Translations under genes and position numbers: made by a program | In this document: positions 53,524 through 62,369 of the stretch, piece after piece | How positions within the stretch are numbered: position 1 is the stretch's first letter | Layout of the letters: each line of letters starts with the position of its first letter | The notes under the pieces: generated by a model | What the model was told of the DNA's origin: nothing | The model's input: the letters and a program-made list of their open reading frames with translations, nothing else | The model's database searches: none | Assembly: GCA_029248755.1 (NCBI GenBank) | Contig: JAQWIR010000010.1 | Coordinates: forward strand, 39,638-103,637 | Source: Porticoccaceae bacterium | GTDB taxonomy: Bacteria; Pseudomonadota; Gammaproteobacteria; Pseudomonadales; Porticoccaceae | DNA length: 64,000 bases | Direction of reading: 5' to 3'

Positions 53524-54912
53524 TTAAATTTTCGGGAAACCACCCGGAGGTAATCCTCCGCCTGGAGGCATACCCCCACCTAGGCCGCGCATCATGTTCT
53601 GCATGCCTTTGCCTTTCATTTTTTTCATCATCTTACCCATTTGTTTATGTTGCTTGAGCAAACGATTTAAGTCTTGAACCGTGGTTCCTGAACCCTGAGT
53701 AATTCGTCTTTTTCTAGAACCATTCAAAATATCTGGATTGGCACGTTCTTTTGCAGTCATAGAGTCTATGATGTATTCCATTTTACTGAACTGGCCTGTC
53801 ATATCCTTTTGCTGGGTCATCTGAGCCATATTACCCATACCCGGCAGCTTATCCATCATGCTCTCCATACCACCTAACTGCTTCATTTGCTGAAGTTGCT
53901 CTCGCAAATCTTCAAGATCGAATCGCTTACCCTTAGCGACCTTTTTGGCAAACTTTTCAGCTTTTTTCTTATCGACCTTGCGCTCTACATCTTCGATAAG
54001 ACTGAGGACATCACCCATTCCCAAAATACGAGAAGCAATACGCTCAGGATGAAATGGCTCTAAGGCATCAGTTTTTTCTCCTACTCCCAGAAATTTAATC
54101 GGCTTGCCGGTGACATGTCGAACTGAAAGTGCAGCACCACCTCGAGCATCACCATCAACCTTAGTAAGCACTACACCTGTTAGTGGAAGTGCCTGATTAA
54201 AAGCTTTTGCGGTGTTAACGGAATCCTGCCCGATCATGGCATCAATGACAAAAAGTGTTTCGACTGGATTGGCAACTTTATGTATTTGCTGTATCTCGGT
54301 CATCATTTCTTCATCGATTGCCAGACGACCGGCCGTATCAACAATCAAAACATCTACAAATTTTGTTTTTGCCGCAGCTATTGCTTGATTAACAATATCA
54401 ACCGGATTTTGACTGTCTGAACTGGGGAAAAAGTCAGCATTTACTTCTGTGGCCAAGGTTTTGAGTTGCTGTATGGCGGCGGGTCGGTATACATCCGCCG
54501 AAACAACCATCACTTTTTTCTTTTCACGCTCACTTAAAAATCGTGACAGCTTGGCGACAGAGGTGGTTTTACCTGCACCCTGAAGACCGGCCATTAGGAT
54601 CACGGCCGGTGGTTGTGCATTTAAATTAAGGGATTCATTTTTCTCGCCCATCACCGACTCTAACTCAGCTTGGACAATTTTAAGGAACTGCTGGCCTGGA
54701 TTTAGACTACTTGCAACTTCATGCCCTACTGCTCGTAGCTTTACAAGCTCTATAAAATCCTTTACTACAGGTAATGCCACATCCGCTTCTAAAAGCGCTA
54801 CACGAACCTCACGCAGGGTTTCCTGTATGTTACTTTCACTAAGACTGGCTTTCCCTGAGATTTTTTTTAGACTCTGAGATAGACGATCGCTGAGATTTTC
54901 AAACATTGCCAT
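53524..54912 (-). CDS. ffh: signal recognition particle GTPase Ffh
   Basis: SRP54 homologue that binds signal peptides and 4.5S RNA. Seen: N domain MFENLSDRLSQSLKKI, GTPase G1 AGLQGAGKTTSVAKLSR, VSADVYRPAA, DTAGRLAID, TKVDGDARGGAA, and a Met-rich M domain (KQHKQMGKMMKKMKG) ending in a Gly/Pro-rich tail. The start is ATG 54912 (MAMFENL), eight bases after GGAAG. ATG 54906 or 54927 are alternatives. Divergent from ypjD, as in E. coli. Confidence 0.96.
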   Translation of the reverse strand: MAMFENLSDRLSQSLKKISGKASLSESNIQETLREVRVALLEADVALPVVKDFIELVKLRAVGHEVASSLNPGQQFLKIVQAELESVMGEKNESLNLNAQPPAVILMAGLQGAGKTTSVAKLSRFLSEREKKKVMVVSADVYRPAAIQQLKTLATEVNADFFPSSDSQNPVDIVNQAIAAAKTKFVDVLIVDTAGRLAIDEEMMTEIQQIHKVANPVETLFVIDAMIGQDSVNTAKAFNQALPLTGVVLTKVDGDARGGAALSVRHVTGKPIKFLGVGEKTDALEPFHPERIASRILGMGDVLSLIEDVERKVDKKKAEKFAKKVAKGKRFDLEDLREQLQQMKQLGGMESMMDKLPGMGNMAQMTQQKDMTGQFSKMEYIIDSMTAKERANPDILNGSRKRRITQGSGTTVQDLNRLLKQHKQMGKMMKKMKGKGMQNMMRGLGGGMPPGGGLPPGGFPKI

Positions 54913-55029
54913 TGATTTAGCTTCCATACCTTGGATTTAATATCATCATTATATCAGTAATTTACCTACAGGCTTCACCTGTAGCGGTTATTATGCCAAA
55001 CTTAGTCCTCATTAAATGCGGATTAAAAC

Positions 55030-55824
55030 ATGACCACCTTTATTTTAGGCTCTAGCGCTATCGCACTCTATCTTTTAGGGTGGATTGGTTATGTGTTAGA
55101 AATAATCAATAAAGGAAAAATTAAAACTGTCCTAATTCAAACTATAACCGGTTCAACCATTGTGTTGCATGGCTTTGCGACGTTTGGATTGTTGTTTCAT
55201 AGTGGTGGATTAGATCTTAGTTTACTTAAAATATTGGCTTTGCTTGCATTGGTTATTAATAGCTTAGTTTATCTTAATGGCTTGAGGGAACCGATCAATA
55301 GCCTCTATCTTGTTCTCTTTCCTGTTTCTGCTATAACCCTCATTTTGGCCCTAGCAAGCTCTAGCACCAAATCCGCAACCATACTACCCTATAGTTTGCA
55401 GGCACATATTTTAGCCTCTGTATTAGCTTATAGCTTCTTGGCTATAGCCGCGCTTCATGCACTACTAGCTGGCTATCAAAACTGGCAACTTAAACATAAG
55501 CACCAGAATGCGCTTATGCGGACTTTGCCTGCCCTTGAGACTATGGAAAAATTACTTTTTGAGCTTATCTTGGTAGGTGAAATTTTACTCACTGTATCAT
55601 TATTGACTGGCTTTTATGTTTACAATGACTTTTTTGCTCAGCAATTAATTCATAAAGTTACATTTAGTATTGTCGCCTGGCTGGTTTATGCCGTACTTAT
55701 TTTTGGCAAATATCATTATGGATGGCGCGGACAAAAAGCCATTAATTGGACTTGGGTTGGGTTTTCTGGGATTTTGCTAGGCTATCTAGGCAGCAAGTTT
55801 GTCATCGAATTTTTATTAAACTAA
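55030..55824 (+). CDS. ypjD: YpjD-like inner-membrane protein (CcsA/cytochrome c assembly fold)
   Basis: Polytopic membrane protein of about eight helices, in the CcsA/CcmF haem-handling superfamily. Seen: LYLLGWIGYVLEI, VLHGFATFGLLFHSGGLDLS in part, LQAHILASVLAYSFLAIAALHALLAGYQ in part, and GWRGQKAINWTWVGF (Trp-rich segment). The position between ffh and the CorC-like gene matches E. coli ypjD. The precise role is not established. Confidence 0.88.
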   Translation: MTTFILGSSAIALYLLGWIGYVLEIINKGKIKTVLIQTITGSTIVLHGFATFGLLFHSGGLDLSLLKILALLALVINSLVYLNGLREPINSLYLVLFPVSAITLILALASSSTKSATILPYSLQAHILASVLAYSFLAIAALHALLAGYQNWQLKHKHQNALMRTLPALETMEKLLFELILVGEILLTVSLLTGFYVYNDFFAQQLIHKVTFSIVAWLVYAVLIFGKYHYGWRGQKAINWTWVGFSGILLGYLGSKFVIEFLLN

Positions 55825-55895
55825 TTGGATGGGATTGCTAAATTGAACAACCTAATTCAATATCTTTTTTCTTAAGTCATAGAGGCTACTAATTC

Positions 55896-57170
55896 TTGGA
55901 AGGTTCTCACCCACTGATTCTTTGGTGCATCTTGTTTTCACTTTTGGTTCTGTCTGCATTTTTTTCAGGATCAGAAACAAGCATGATGTCACTAAACCCC
56001 TACCGCCTGAGGCATCAACGCAAAAAAAGCTCTGGTGCTAGACGTGCCGCTAAGTTGCTGAGTATGCCGGATCGGCTTATTGGTTTAATTCTAATTGGCA
56101 ATAATGCAGTAAATATTCTTGCAGCAATTATTGCTAATATGTTGGCTATCTATTATGTCGGTGAAGCCGCTGCACCTTGGGTTGCTACTGCAACTTTAAC
56201 TATTTTAGTGCTGGTTTTTTCTGAGGTGACCCCTAAAACCATTGCTGCGCAAAATCCAGAATGGTTTGCGTTTAAAGCAAGTCATCTTCTTAAACCTCTT
56301 TTGCAACTATTATCACCAATAGTATGGCTGATCAATAAATTAACTAATACTTTGATAAGCTTTCTTGGGTTTGACCCTAATAAAAACCGTGACGATAGTT
56401 TGGATTCCGAAGAATTAAAATCTTTGGTAGATCTCTCTGGGCACAAGATATCCAACTCTAATCAGGGTATGTTGCGTGCTATTCTCGACCTAGACAATAT
56501 GACGGTTGAGGATATTATGATCCCTCGCAATGAAGTTAGCGGCTTAGATCTTGAGGATAATATCGAGATATTAATGGAAAAAATTATATCCTGTGAGTAC
56601 ACGCGTCAGCCGGTTTACTCAGGTGATATCAATAATATTGTTGGTATCTTTCATGTTAGAAAAGCCAATCATTTATTACGCGCTGAAACCATTAGCCACA
56701 AGGCCATTAAGCGATTTGCAGATGAAGCCTATTTTATTCCCGAAAGTACCAAACTAACCACTCAACTTCTCAATTTTAAAAAAATGCGTAGTCGTTTTGC
56801 TGTGGTGGTTGATGAGTATGGTGAGGTGCAGGGATTGGTAACACTAGAAGATATCTTAGAAGAGATTGTTGGTGATTTTACCACCAATGAAGCTGACAGA
56901 GTTGATGAAGTTATTGCTCAGAAAAATGGTAGTTTCTTAATTGATGGCACCGCGACAATAAGGGAGATAAATAAGGCCACAAATTGGGACCTACCCGTCG
57001 ATGGGCCAAAAACAATCAACGGCCTAGTACTTGAACAGCTAGAGAGCATCCCAGATGCCAATGTGAGCTTTAATATCAATAATTTTAAATTTGAGACCGT
57101 AGAAATCAATGGAACAAGAGTAAAAAAAGTTGAGGTTACTAATATGAGAACTGATAATAAAACTGTTTAA
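55896..57170 (+). CDS. HlyC/CorC-family membrane protein (DUF21 + CBS + CorC)
   Basis: YfjD/CorB-type protein linked to Mg/Co ion export or homeostasis. Seen: the DUF21 membrane domain (SAFFSGSETSMMSLNPYRLR in part, GNNAVNILAAIIANMLA), a CBS pair (VEDIMIPRNEVSGLD; KMRSRFAVVVDEYGEVQGLVTLEDILEEIVGDF in order) and a C-terminal CorC domain (GSFLIDGTATIREIN). The start is TTG at 55896 with GAGG ten bases upstream. It follows ypjD, the conserved order. Confidence 0.9.
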   Translation: MEGSHPLILWCILFSLLVLSAFFSGSETSMMSLNPYRLRHQRKKSSGARRAAKLLSMPDRLIGLILIGNNAVNILAAIIANMLAIYYVGEAAAPWVATATLTILVLVFSEVTPKTIAAQNPEWFAFKASHLLKPLLQLLSPIVWLINKLTNTLISFLGFDPNKNRDDSLDSEELKSLVDLSGHKISNSNQGMLRAILDLDNMTVEDIMIPRNEVSGLDLEDNIEILMEKIISCEYTRQPVYSGDINNIVGIFHVRKANHLLRAETISHKAIKRFADEAYFIPESTKLTTQLLNFKKMRSRFAVVVDEYGEVQGLVTLEDILEEIVGDFTTNEADRVDEVIAQKNGSFLIDGTATIREINKATNWDLPVDGPKTINGLVLEQLESIPDANVSFNINNFKFETVEINGTRVKKVEVTNMRTDNKTV

Positions 57171-57183
57171 GCTCATCCAATAA

Positions 57184-57354
57184 CTAGCTAAGTTTCTTTG
57201 ATCTATCTGCGCAAACTTCTATTACCGCTTGACGCTGATCATCATCCAAATAGACCCAATTTCTAATTTCCTCTGTGGTACGAAAGCAACCCTCACAGAT
57301 ATCCTGGTCATTTAGACGGCATAGTGAGATACAGGGCGAAACCGGCTTTTCCAT
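57184..57354 (-). CDS. DUF1289 family small Cys-rich protein, 56 residues
   Basis: Short gene on the minus strand. Translation begins MEKPVSPCISLCRLND, continues with DICEGCFRTTEEIRNW and ends RSKKLS. The four-Cys pattern SPCxSxCxL ... CxGCxRTxxEIxxW defines DUF1289, a small family of unknown function common in proteobacteria. The start lies two bases after the nudL stop, so it is probably co-transcribed. AGG lies nine bases upstream. Confidence 0.92.
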   Translation of the reverse strand: MEKPVSPCISLCRLNDQDICEGCFRTTEEIRNWVYLDDDQRQAVIEVCADRSKKLS

Positions 57355-57356
57355 TA

Positions 57357-57968
57357 TCAATAACCTATTTGATGAATTTTTTTACTGGGATAGCGAAGCT
57401 TTATTTGAGCATCTAGCGTGCTGTTAAGCATATCAACCATAACCTTAAGTGTGAAACCCCAAATCTTATAATCTTTATACAATACGTAAGGTAATTGTAT
57501 TTTTCCTTCTATCAGCCAAAAATATTGATAATGATTAATATCCAGTAAAAAATGTAATGGTAAGTGAAAAATTGAGGCTATTTCAGATGGGTTGGCCTTT
57601 AGACTAAAAGGTGAATCCACCCATCCCATAAATGGTGTGACCCGTATATTGTTTTTTAAGGGTGAGTCAGTTGGTAACTTTCCTAATAACTTAATTTTAC
57701 TCGAAACTAAGCCGATTTCTTCTTCTGTTTCTCTCAGAGCGGTTGCTAATAAATCGTCGTCGAGACTTTCTTTTTTGCCCCCGGGAAATGCTACCTCGCC
57801 AGCATGGCTATTAAGGTGTGTGGCGCGTCGAGTTAGAATAATTTGCGGACTGCTCGGATCGCCATGCAACAAAAGCAACACAGCCGCACCGGACTGTTTA
57901 TCGGCTATCACAGAATTATCTGATTGCGAATTGTAATTTTTTAACTGTTTTTTAATTGTTGCTAGCAT
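57357..57968 (-). CDS. NudL-like CoA pyrophosphatase (Nudix)
   Basis: Nudix hydrolase of the CoA-diphosphatase type. Seen: RRATHLNSHAGEVAFPGGKKE (split), with the CoA-family segment LNSHAGEVAFPGG just before, and the Nudix box GGKKESLDDDLLATALRETEEEIGL (split). 203 residues. The pair with DUF1289 is common. Divergent from a second Nudix gene. Confidence 0.88.
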   Translation of the reverse strand: MLATIKKQLKNYNSQSDNSVIADKQSGAAVLLLLHGDPSSPQIILTRRATHLNSHAGEVAFPGGKKESLDDDLLATALRETEEEIGLVSSKIKLLGKLPTDSPLKNNIRVTPFMGWVDSPFSLKANPSEIASIFHLPLHFLLDINHYQYFWLIEGKIQLPYVLYKDYKIWGFTLKVMVDMLNSTLDAQIKLRYPSKKIHQIGY

Positions 57969-58007
57969 TAATCGTTTATACTTTTTATAAATAATATTGA
58001 GGGTTTT

Positions 58008-58538
58008 ATGGAATTCTGTTCAAACTGCGGCAGTCGCGTTATACAGCAAATACCTGATGGTGATAACAGGCTACGCTTTGTCTGTAACAACTGCAATACT
58101 GTTCATTATCAAAACCCACTGGTTATTGTAGGAATACTGCCTGAATATAATCAACAGATATTGCTTTGCAAGCGCGCCATAGAGCCGCAAAAAGGCCGAT
58201 GGACACTTCCTGCAGGCTTTTTAGAGAATGATGAGTCAACCCTTGAAGGTGCACTGCGAGAGTGCGCTGAGGAGGCAAATGCCAAGGTCATTAATCCTGA
58301 GTTGTACGCGCTTTATGATATCCCCTATATCAATCAGGTTTATGTGTTTTATCGCGCCCATCTCGCCAACAAGGAATTTGGACCCAGCCCGGAATCAACC
58401 GAAGTTGCGTTATTTAAAGAAGAGGATATTCCATGGGATCAGTTGGCATTTCCTGTAGTCACGGCTATGCTAAAACGTTTTTTATCCGATCGAAAGAAAG
58501 ACCATTTTGAAGTGATTCAAGAAGTTATAAAACGTTAA
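58008..58538 (+). CDS. zinc-ribbon Nudix hydrolase
   Basis: N-terminal zinc ribbon (FCSNCG ... FVCNNCN) followed by a Nudix domain with the box GFLENDESTLEGALRECAEEANA (split). It resembles NudC-type or ADP-ribose pyrophosphatases with a zinc ribbon, but at 176 residues it lacks the N-terminal part of true NudC. The substrate is unknown. Divergent from the NudL-like gene, with 39 bases between starts. Confidence 0.88.
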   Translation: MEFCSNCGSRVIQQIPDGDNRLRFVCNNCNTVHYQNPLVIVGILPEYNQQILLCKRAIEPQKGRWTLPAGFLENDESTLEGALRECAEEANAKVINPELYALYDIPYINQVYVFYRAHLANKEFGPSPESTEVALFKEEDIPWDQLAFPVVTAMLKRFLSDRKKDHFEVIQEVIKR

Positions 58539-58559
58539 ATATTTAAATACTGTACTTAC

Positions 58560-58593
58560 AAAAACGCCCGCACTGTTTCACAGCACGGGCGTT
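58560..58593 (-). terminator. Rho-independent terminator after the peroxiredoxin gene
   Basis: On the minus strand AACGCCCG/CGGGCGTT arms with an inner CTG/CAG stem, followed by Ts (the As at 58560-58564). It lies 18 bases past the stop. Confidence 0.85.
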
Positions 58594-58610
58594 AGAATGA
58601 GAACAGCTAA

Positions 58611-59213
58611 TTAAAGCTTGTCAGCGTTCTCTGATAGATACTCAGCTACACCTTCAGGTGTATCCTTCATGCCACTATCCCCTTTATTCCATCCTGCCGG
58701 ACATACTTCACCATGGTCTTGGTGGAATGCCAATGCATCGACCATACGCAACATCTCATCAACGTTACGACCCAAAGGCAAGTCATTGACTACTTGATGC
58801 CTTACAAGACCATCTTCATCAATTAAGAATGACCCACGAAATGCAACACCATCAGCATGCTCAACATCATAAGCCTGACAAATTTCATGCTTAACATCAG
58901 CAACAAGGGTATATTTAACTGGACCGATACCACCGTCATTAACATCAGTGTTACGCCATGCATTATGAGAAAACTGGGAATCAATTGAAACACCGATCAC
59001 CTCAACACCACGGTCAACAAATTCCTGATAACGGTGATCAAAGGCAATAAGCTCTGACGGACATACAAAGGTGAAATCAAGGGGATAAAAGAATACCACC
59101 GCTTTTTTACCTTTGATGGCCTGTGCCAAATTAAAGTTATCGATTATCTCGCCACTGCCAGTGACTGCTGCCGCAGTAAAATCTGGTGCTGGCCTTCCTA
59201 CTAATACAGACAT
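58611..59213 (-). CDS. typical 2-Cys peroxiredoxin (AhpC/Prx1 group)
   Basis: Thiol peroxidase reducing hydrogen peroxide and organic peroxides. With the start at 59213 (MSVLVGRPAPDFTA), the protein has 200 residues, the peroxidatic Cys51 in DFTFVCPSEL and the resolving Cys171 in EVCPAGW. GGIG is present in the GGIGPVKY loop, but there is no obvious YF motif at the end (YLSENADKL). That suggests resistance to overoxidation. AGGAG lies eight bases upstream. The frame extends to 59291 without family sequence. Confidence 0.95.
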   Translation of the reverse strand: MSVLVGRPAPDFTAAAVTGSGEIIDNFNLAQAIKGKKAVVFFYPLDFTFVCPSELIAFDHRYQEFVDRGVEVIGVSIDSQFSHNAWRNTDVNDGGIGPVKYTLVADVKHEICQAYDVEHADGVAFRGSFLIDEDGLVRHQVVNDLPLGRNVDEMLRMVDALAFHQDHGEVCPAGWNKGDSGMKDTPEGVAEYLSENADKL

Positions 59214-59259
59214 ATTAAATACTCCTAATGTAAAAATGACTAAAATTGTGTTTGGTAAG

Positions 59260-59288
59260 AGCATAGTTACTCGTACCCAAATATTCAA
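59260..59288 (-). promoter_or_regulatory. promoter of the peroxiredoxin gene
   Basis: On the minus strand TTGAAT (59288-59283), 17 bases, TATGCT (59265-59260). Start near 59253, about 40 bases before the ATG. No clear OxyR site was recognised. Confidence 0.45.
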
Positions 59289-59334
59289 CAAATTTGAATT
59301 AATTATTTTACGTCTAGTTTAGAATTTTGTAGCA

Positions 59335-60207
59335 CTATCCTGTAGAATTTATTTTTAATCCAAACTGAAGTTTCTGTTTCTTTTTAGCCAAAAGCCTTGT
59401 TCCCATAATACCGTCCCAAATAGACAGCGTACTGCCAAGGTTAGCAAAATTATGCTGTGAACTGTGATGCAGCTGGTGTTGCGCAGGACTCACAAGGAAT
59501 CGCTCTAATTTGCCGAAAGATAACCAAATATGAGAGTGTCTTAGGTTAGCTGCAAAAAAGTTAAATAAGAACCCGAACATATCCACGCCGAGTACCTGAA
59601 AAGCTGTAAGCTTGCCAGAAAAAAGCCAGATAAAGATGCCACTGATAACGCCAAATACCAACATACCTCTCACAAAATATAATATATGCTCAACTGGATG
59701 AACTCTAAACAAGGTGATAGGGGTTAATATGGTCGCACTGTGGTGAGTCTTGTGAAAGCGCCATAAAAATTTGTATTTATGCATGCAATAATGCAGACAA
59801 AAACGGCTAAGATCTTCAACCAAGAAGAAAGTAATGGTAAAAATTGAAGCGATTGCAAACCAATTTAACGGTATAACAGGTGCGTCTCCAACGGTATCTT
59901 GCAAAAAAGAACCAATAAATATGGTTAGAGCTAGATGACTGCCAAATAAGGGTATTAATAATAGAATACGCAATGCATTATTAAACAGCATCATATAAAC
60001 TTCATAGAGACGAGATTTAGCAAACCAATACTTGGAGTTAAAAATGCTAGAAATTTGATTTTTTATATCAAATTTACCCGATTGAACAGTAACAACGATA
60101 GAAGCAATCACCAAGGCACTTAGTAAATAAAGCCAATATACCCGCTTGCCGGCGTCTAAAAAGAAACCGGCGGGTGTTGCGATTAATTCAAATAATTCCG
60201 CTTGCAC
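59335..60207 (-). CDS. fatty-acid-hydroxylase / sterol-desaturase superfamily membrane protein
   Basis: Integral-membrane di-iron oxygenase family. Seen: about five membrane helices and the His-box set HYCMHKYKFLWRFHKTHH, HPVEH and HQLHHSSQHNFANLG. Members hydroxylate or desaturate lipids, sterols or carotenoids, and the substrate here is unknown. Its start overlaps the TonB-receptor stop by one base, so it is the last gene of the DUF4856-imelysin-receptor operon. It is an unexpected member for a metal-uptake unit. Confidence 0.87.
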   Translation of the reverse strand: MQAELFELIATPAGFFLDAGKRVYWLYLLSALVIASIVVTVQSGKFDIKNQISSIFNSKYWFAKSRLYEVYMMLFNNALRILLLIPLFGSHLALTIFIGSFLQDTVGDAPVIPLNWFAIASIFTITFFLVEDLSRFCLHYCMHKYKFLWRFHKTHHSATILTPITLFRVHPVEHILYFVRGMLVFGVISGIFIWLFSGKLTAFQVLGVDMFGFLFNFFAANLRHSHIWLSFGKLERFLVSPAQHQLHHSSQHNFANLGSTLSIWDGIMGTRLLAKKKQKLQFGLKINSTG

Positions 60208-62369
60208 TATAAGCTGTACCTAATTTGACCCAGAACCATTCTTGGAAGATTAGGTCTGGCGCCAAAGGGTCTATGAGAAACAATGGCTGACTCGTTAGTG
60301 GCATTTCTAATCATTAATTTATAATCAATTTTATCGCTGGCTACCCATAAAAACGAAAGATCTAGAGTTGCCAGACTTTCAGTTTGCTGACCGGGGATCA
60401 GCTCACCTTCTCCGGGCAATTCACGCATCTCATGCTGGTACTTTACTGCTGCATCAACTGCCCATATGCCATTACCTATACCCATTTGCCAGCGACCTGC
60501 GTATTTGGGCACATAGGGTAGCTCATCGCCCTTTTTAACAAGACCCCACTGCGAAAAATCTGACTTGAATGACTTTTGGAAAGCTGTTTCTGTATAGGTA
60601 AACGTTATCTGTGAGTTAAAGTCGATGGTGTCGTTAATTGGCCGCTGTATTTGAGTATTTAGCTCAATACCGCCAATTTCAATCTGACCACCATTAAATT
60701 CTTCACCCACATTACAATCAGCATCAGAAGCACGACAGCGGCCAATTAAATTTTTGTAGTCGCTAAAGAAACCAATCGCTTCTGCAGATAAGCCTGCAGT
60801 TTCATAGCGAACGCCATATTCAAAGTTAGTGCTTTCTTCCGGATCTGCGGTCGACTTACCTGCAACCGGTGGAGAGAATCCAATATAGACTCCAGCTAAA
60901 AGGCCTATTTTATCAGTAAGTTGTAAATGCGCGCCAACACCAGGAGCTAGGATATATTGGCTATTTTGGTATTTTGATCCCGACTGTTTGTTATGTAATT
61001 TTCCTGCTATATCCTCATAGCGTACACCTACATTAAACGTCCAATTTTCATAGGAAATTTTATCATTTATATAAATAGCTAGTGCATCAGATTGCGAATG
61101 ATTTATAACCTTTGCAGGTCGCTCTATTTGATCTGATACAAGATTTTCAGAGACCATCAGATAGCTTTTCTGCTTATGATTTCTATCAACATAATCATGG
61201 TGATAGCGAATACCTATACCTAAGTTATGTTCAAAAGCACCCCTATCAAATTGCTTTGCAAGATCAATCTGAATTCCTTCAGAACCATATTCTCGGGCAT
61301 TATCAGTCACGTCAAGAGTGAGATTATTCACAGCACTATCCTGAGCACCAGAGATCACATTGTATGCATCTAAGTTCTCACTGGGTGATTGCAAAACAAG
61401 CTTTGCATTTGTTCCATCAATAAAACCGTCAAATTTATTCCATGAACGATCAAATCGATTAATATAAATTTTACTATTAACTTGTAAATCATCGGCAAAT
61501 TCAATCGAATGACTCAGATGAATCTGACTATGCTCGGATAAAAAACGGTCTAGCTGGGAAACTGGATAGCGTTGCGTTGGGTCATTATCTAGATCTAAAT
61601 CGGTTAATCCAAGATAAGTTTCATCAGAGTCTTCATCGGCATAACCTAACTTTAAAATTAGAGACTGCTTCAGTTCTGTTTGCGGTCTCCAGTGAGCCTT
61701 GATATTAAAATCATTACGCACAAAGCCAGTATCACCTCCATTGGCTAATTGTTTAAACCCGTCACTCGAGTATCGCAGTGCATCAAATTGCCAACTGGTA
61801 TCGCCTGTGACCACTTCAGCCATTGCCGTAATCTTTTGAAACTGATCGGTGCCAGCAGTTACACTAAACTCAGCTGAATTAGACCATTGTGCAGGTCTAG
61901 TCACCATATTAACTGCCCCACCCACGGTATGTGGACCATAGGCAATAGAGGCTGGACCCTTGAGTACTTCCAATGAATAAAGTCTAGATGCATTGGTAAT
62001 ATAATAGGCTGCTGGAGCAGCATAGGGTGCAGGAGCAATTAACACACCGTCTTCCATTAGCGTTATTTTTGAACTGCGATCAGATGTTGCACCTCTAATA
62101 CCTATATTTGGTCTCAATCCATAGCCGTCCTCTTCACGGACATAAACACCAGGGGACATACTTATTATCTGATTAAGATCGGAATAAGCCTGCTTTTCAA
62201 TGGATTCAGGGTCAATTCGAATACCAGAGCCAGCCAGCTTTTGCTTTTCGGCTTTGGTACCAAGAATCAATAACTCTTGAATTTCCAAAGTATTAGGCTC
62301 CTCAGCGCTTAACGCTGAGACAGCTGTAAGACCTGAAAAAAATAAAAACGCTTTTATATATTTAGTCAT
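60207..62369 (-). CDS. FecA-like TonB-dependent receptor
   Basis: Outer-membrane receptor of the ferric-dicitrate type. Seen: signal peptide (AFLFFSGLTAVSALSAEE), a TonB-box-like segment (IQELLILGT), plug motifs GLRPNIGIRGATSDRSSKI, LMEDGVLIAPAPYAAPAAYY and LKGPASIAYGPHTVGGAVNMVTR (split), and a C-terminal barrel ending RPFGARPNLPRMVLGQIRYSL (split). The start at 62369 fits the signal peptide and overlaps the imelysin stop by eight bases. FecI/FecR regulators are not present. Confidence 0.92.
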   Translation of the reverse strand: MTKYIKAFLFFSGLTAVSALSAEEPNTLEIQELLILGTKAEKQKLAGSGIRIDPESIEKQAYSDLNQIISMSPGVYVREEDGYGLRPNIGIRGATSDRSSKITLMEDGVLIAPAPYAAPAAYYITNASRLYSLEVLKGPASIAYGPHTVGGAVNMVTRPAQWSNSAEFSVTAGTDQFQKITAMAEVVTGDTSWQFDALRYSSDGFKQLANGGDTGFVRNDFNIKAHWRPQTELKQSLILKLGYADEDSDETYLGLTDLDLDNDPTQRYPVSQLDRFLSEHSQIHLSHSIEFADDLQVNSKIYINRFDRSWNKFDGFIDGTNAKLVLQSPSENLDAYNVISGAQDSAVNNLTLDVTDNAREYGSEGIQIDLAKQFDRGAFEHNLGIGIRYHHDYVDRNHKQKSYLMVSENLVSDQIERPAKVINHSQSDALAIYINDKISYENWTFNVGVRYEDIAGKLHNKQSGSKYQNSQYILAPGVGAHLQLTDKIGLLAGVYIGFSPPVAGKSTADPEESTNFEYGVRYETAGLSAEAIGFFSDYKNLIGRCRASDADCNVGEEFNGGQIEIGGIELNTQIQRPINDTIDFNSQITFTYTETAFQKSFKSDFSQWGLVKKGDELPYVPKYAGRWQMGIGNGIWAVDAAVKYQHEMRELPGEGELIPGQQTESLATLDLSFLWVASDKIDYKLMIRNATNESAIVSHRPFGARPNLPRMVLGQIRYSL

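Noticed and set aside
58008..58538. True NudC (NADH pyrophosphatase / deNADding enzyme)
   Set aside because: A zinc ribbon and Nudix box are present, but the N-terminal NudC domain is missing and the length is only 176 residues.
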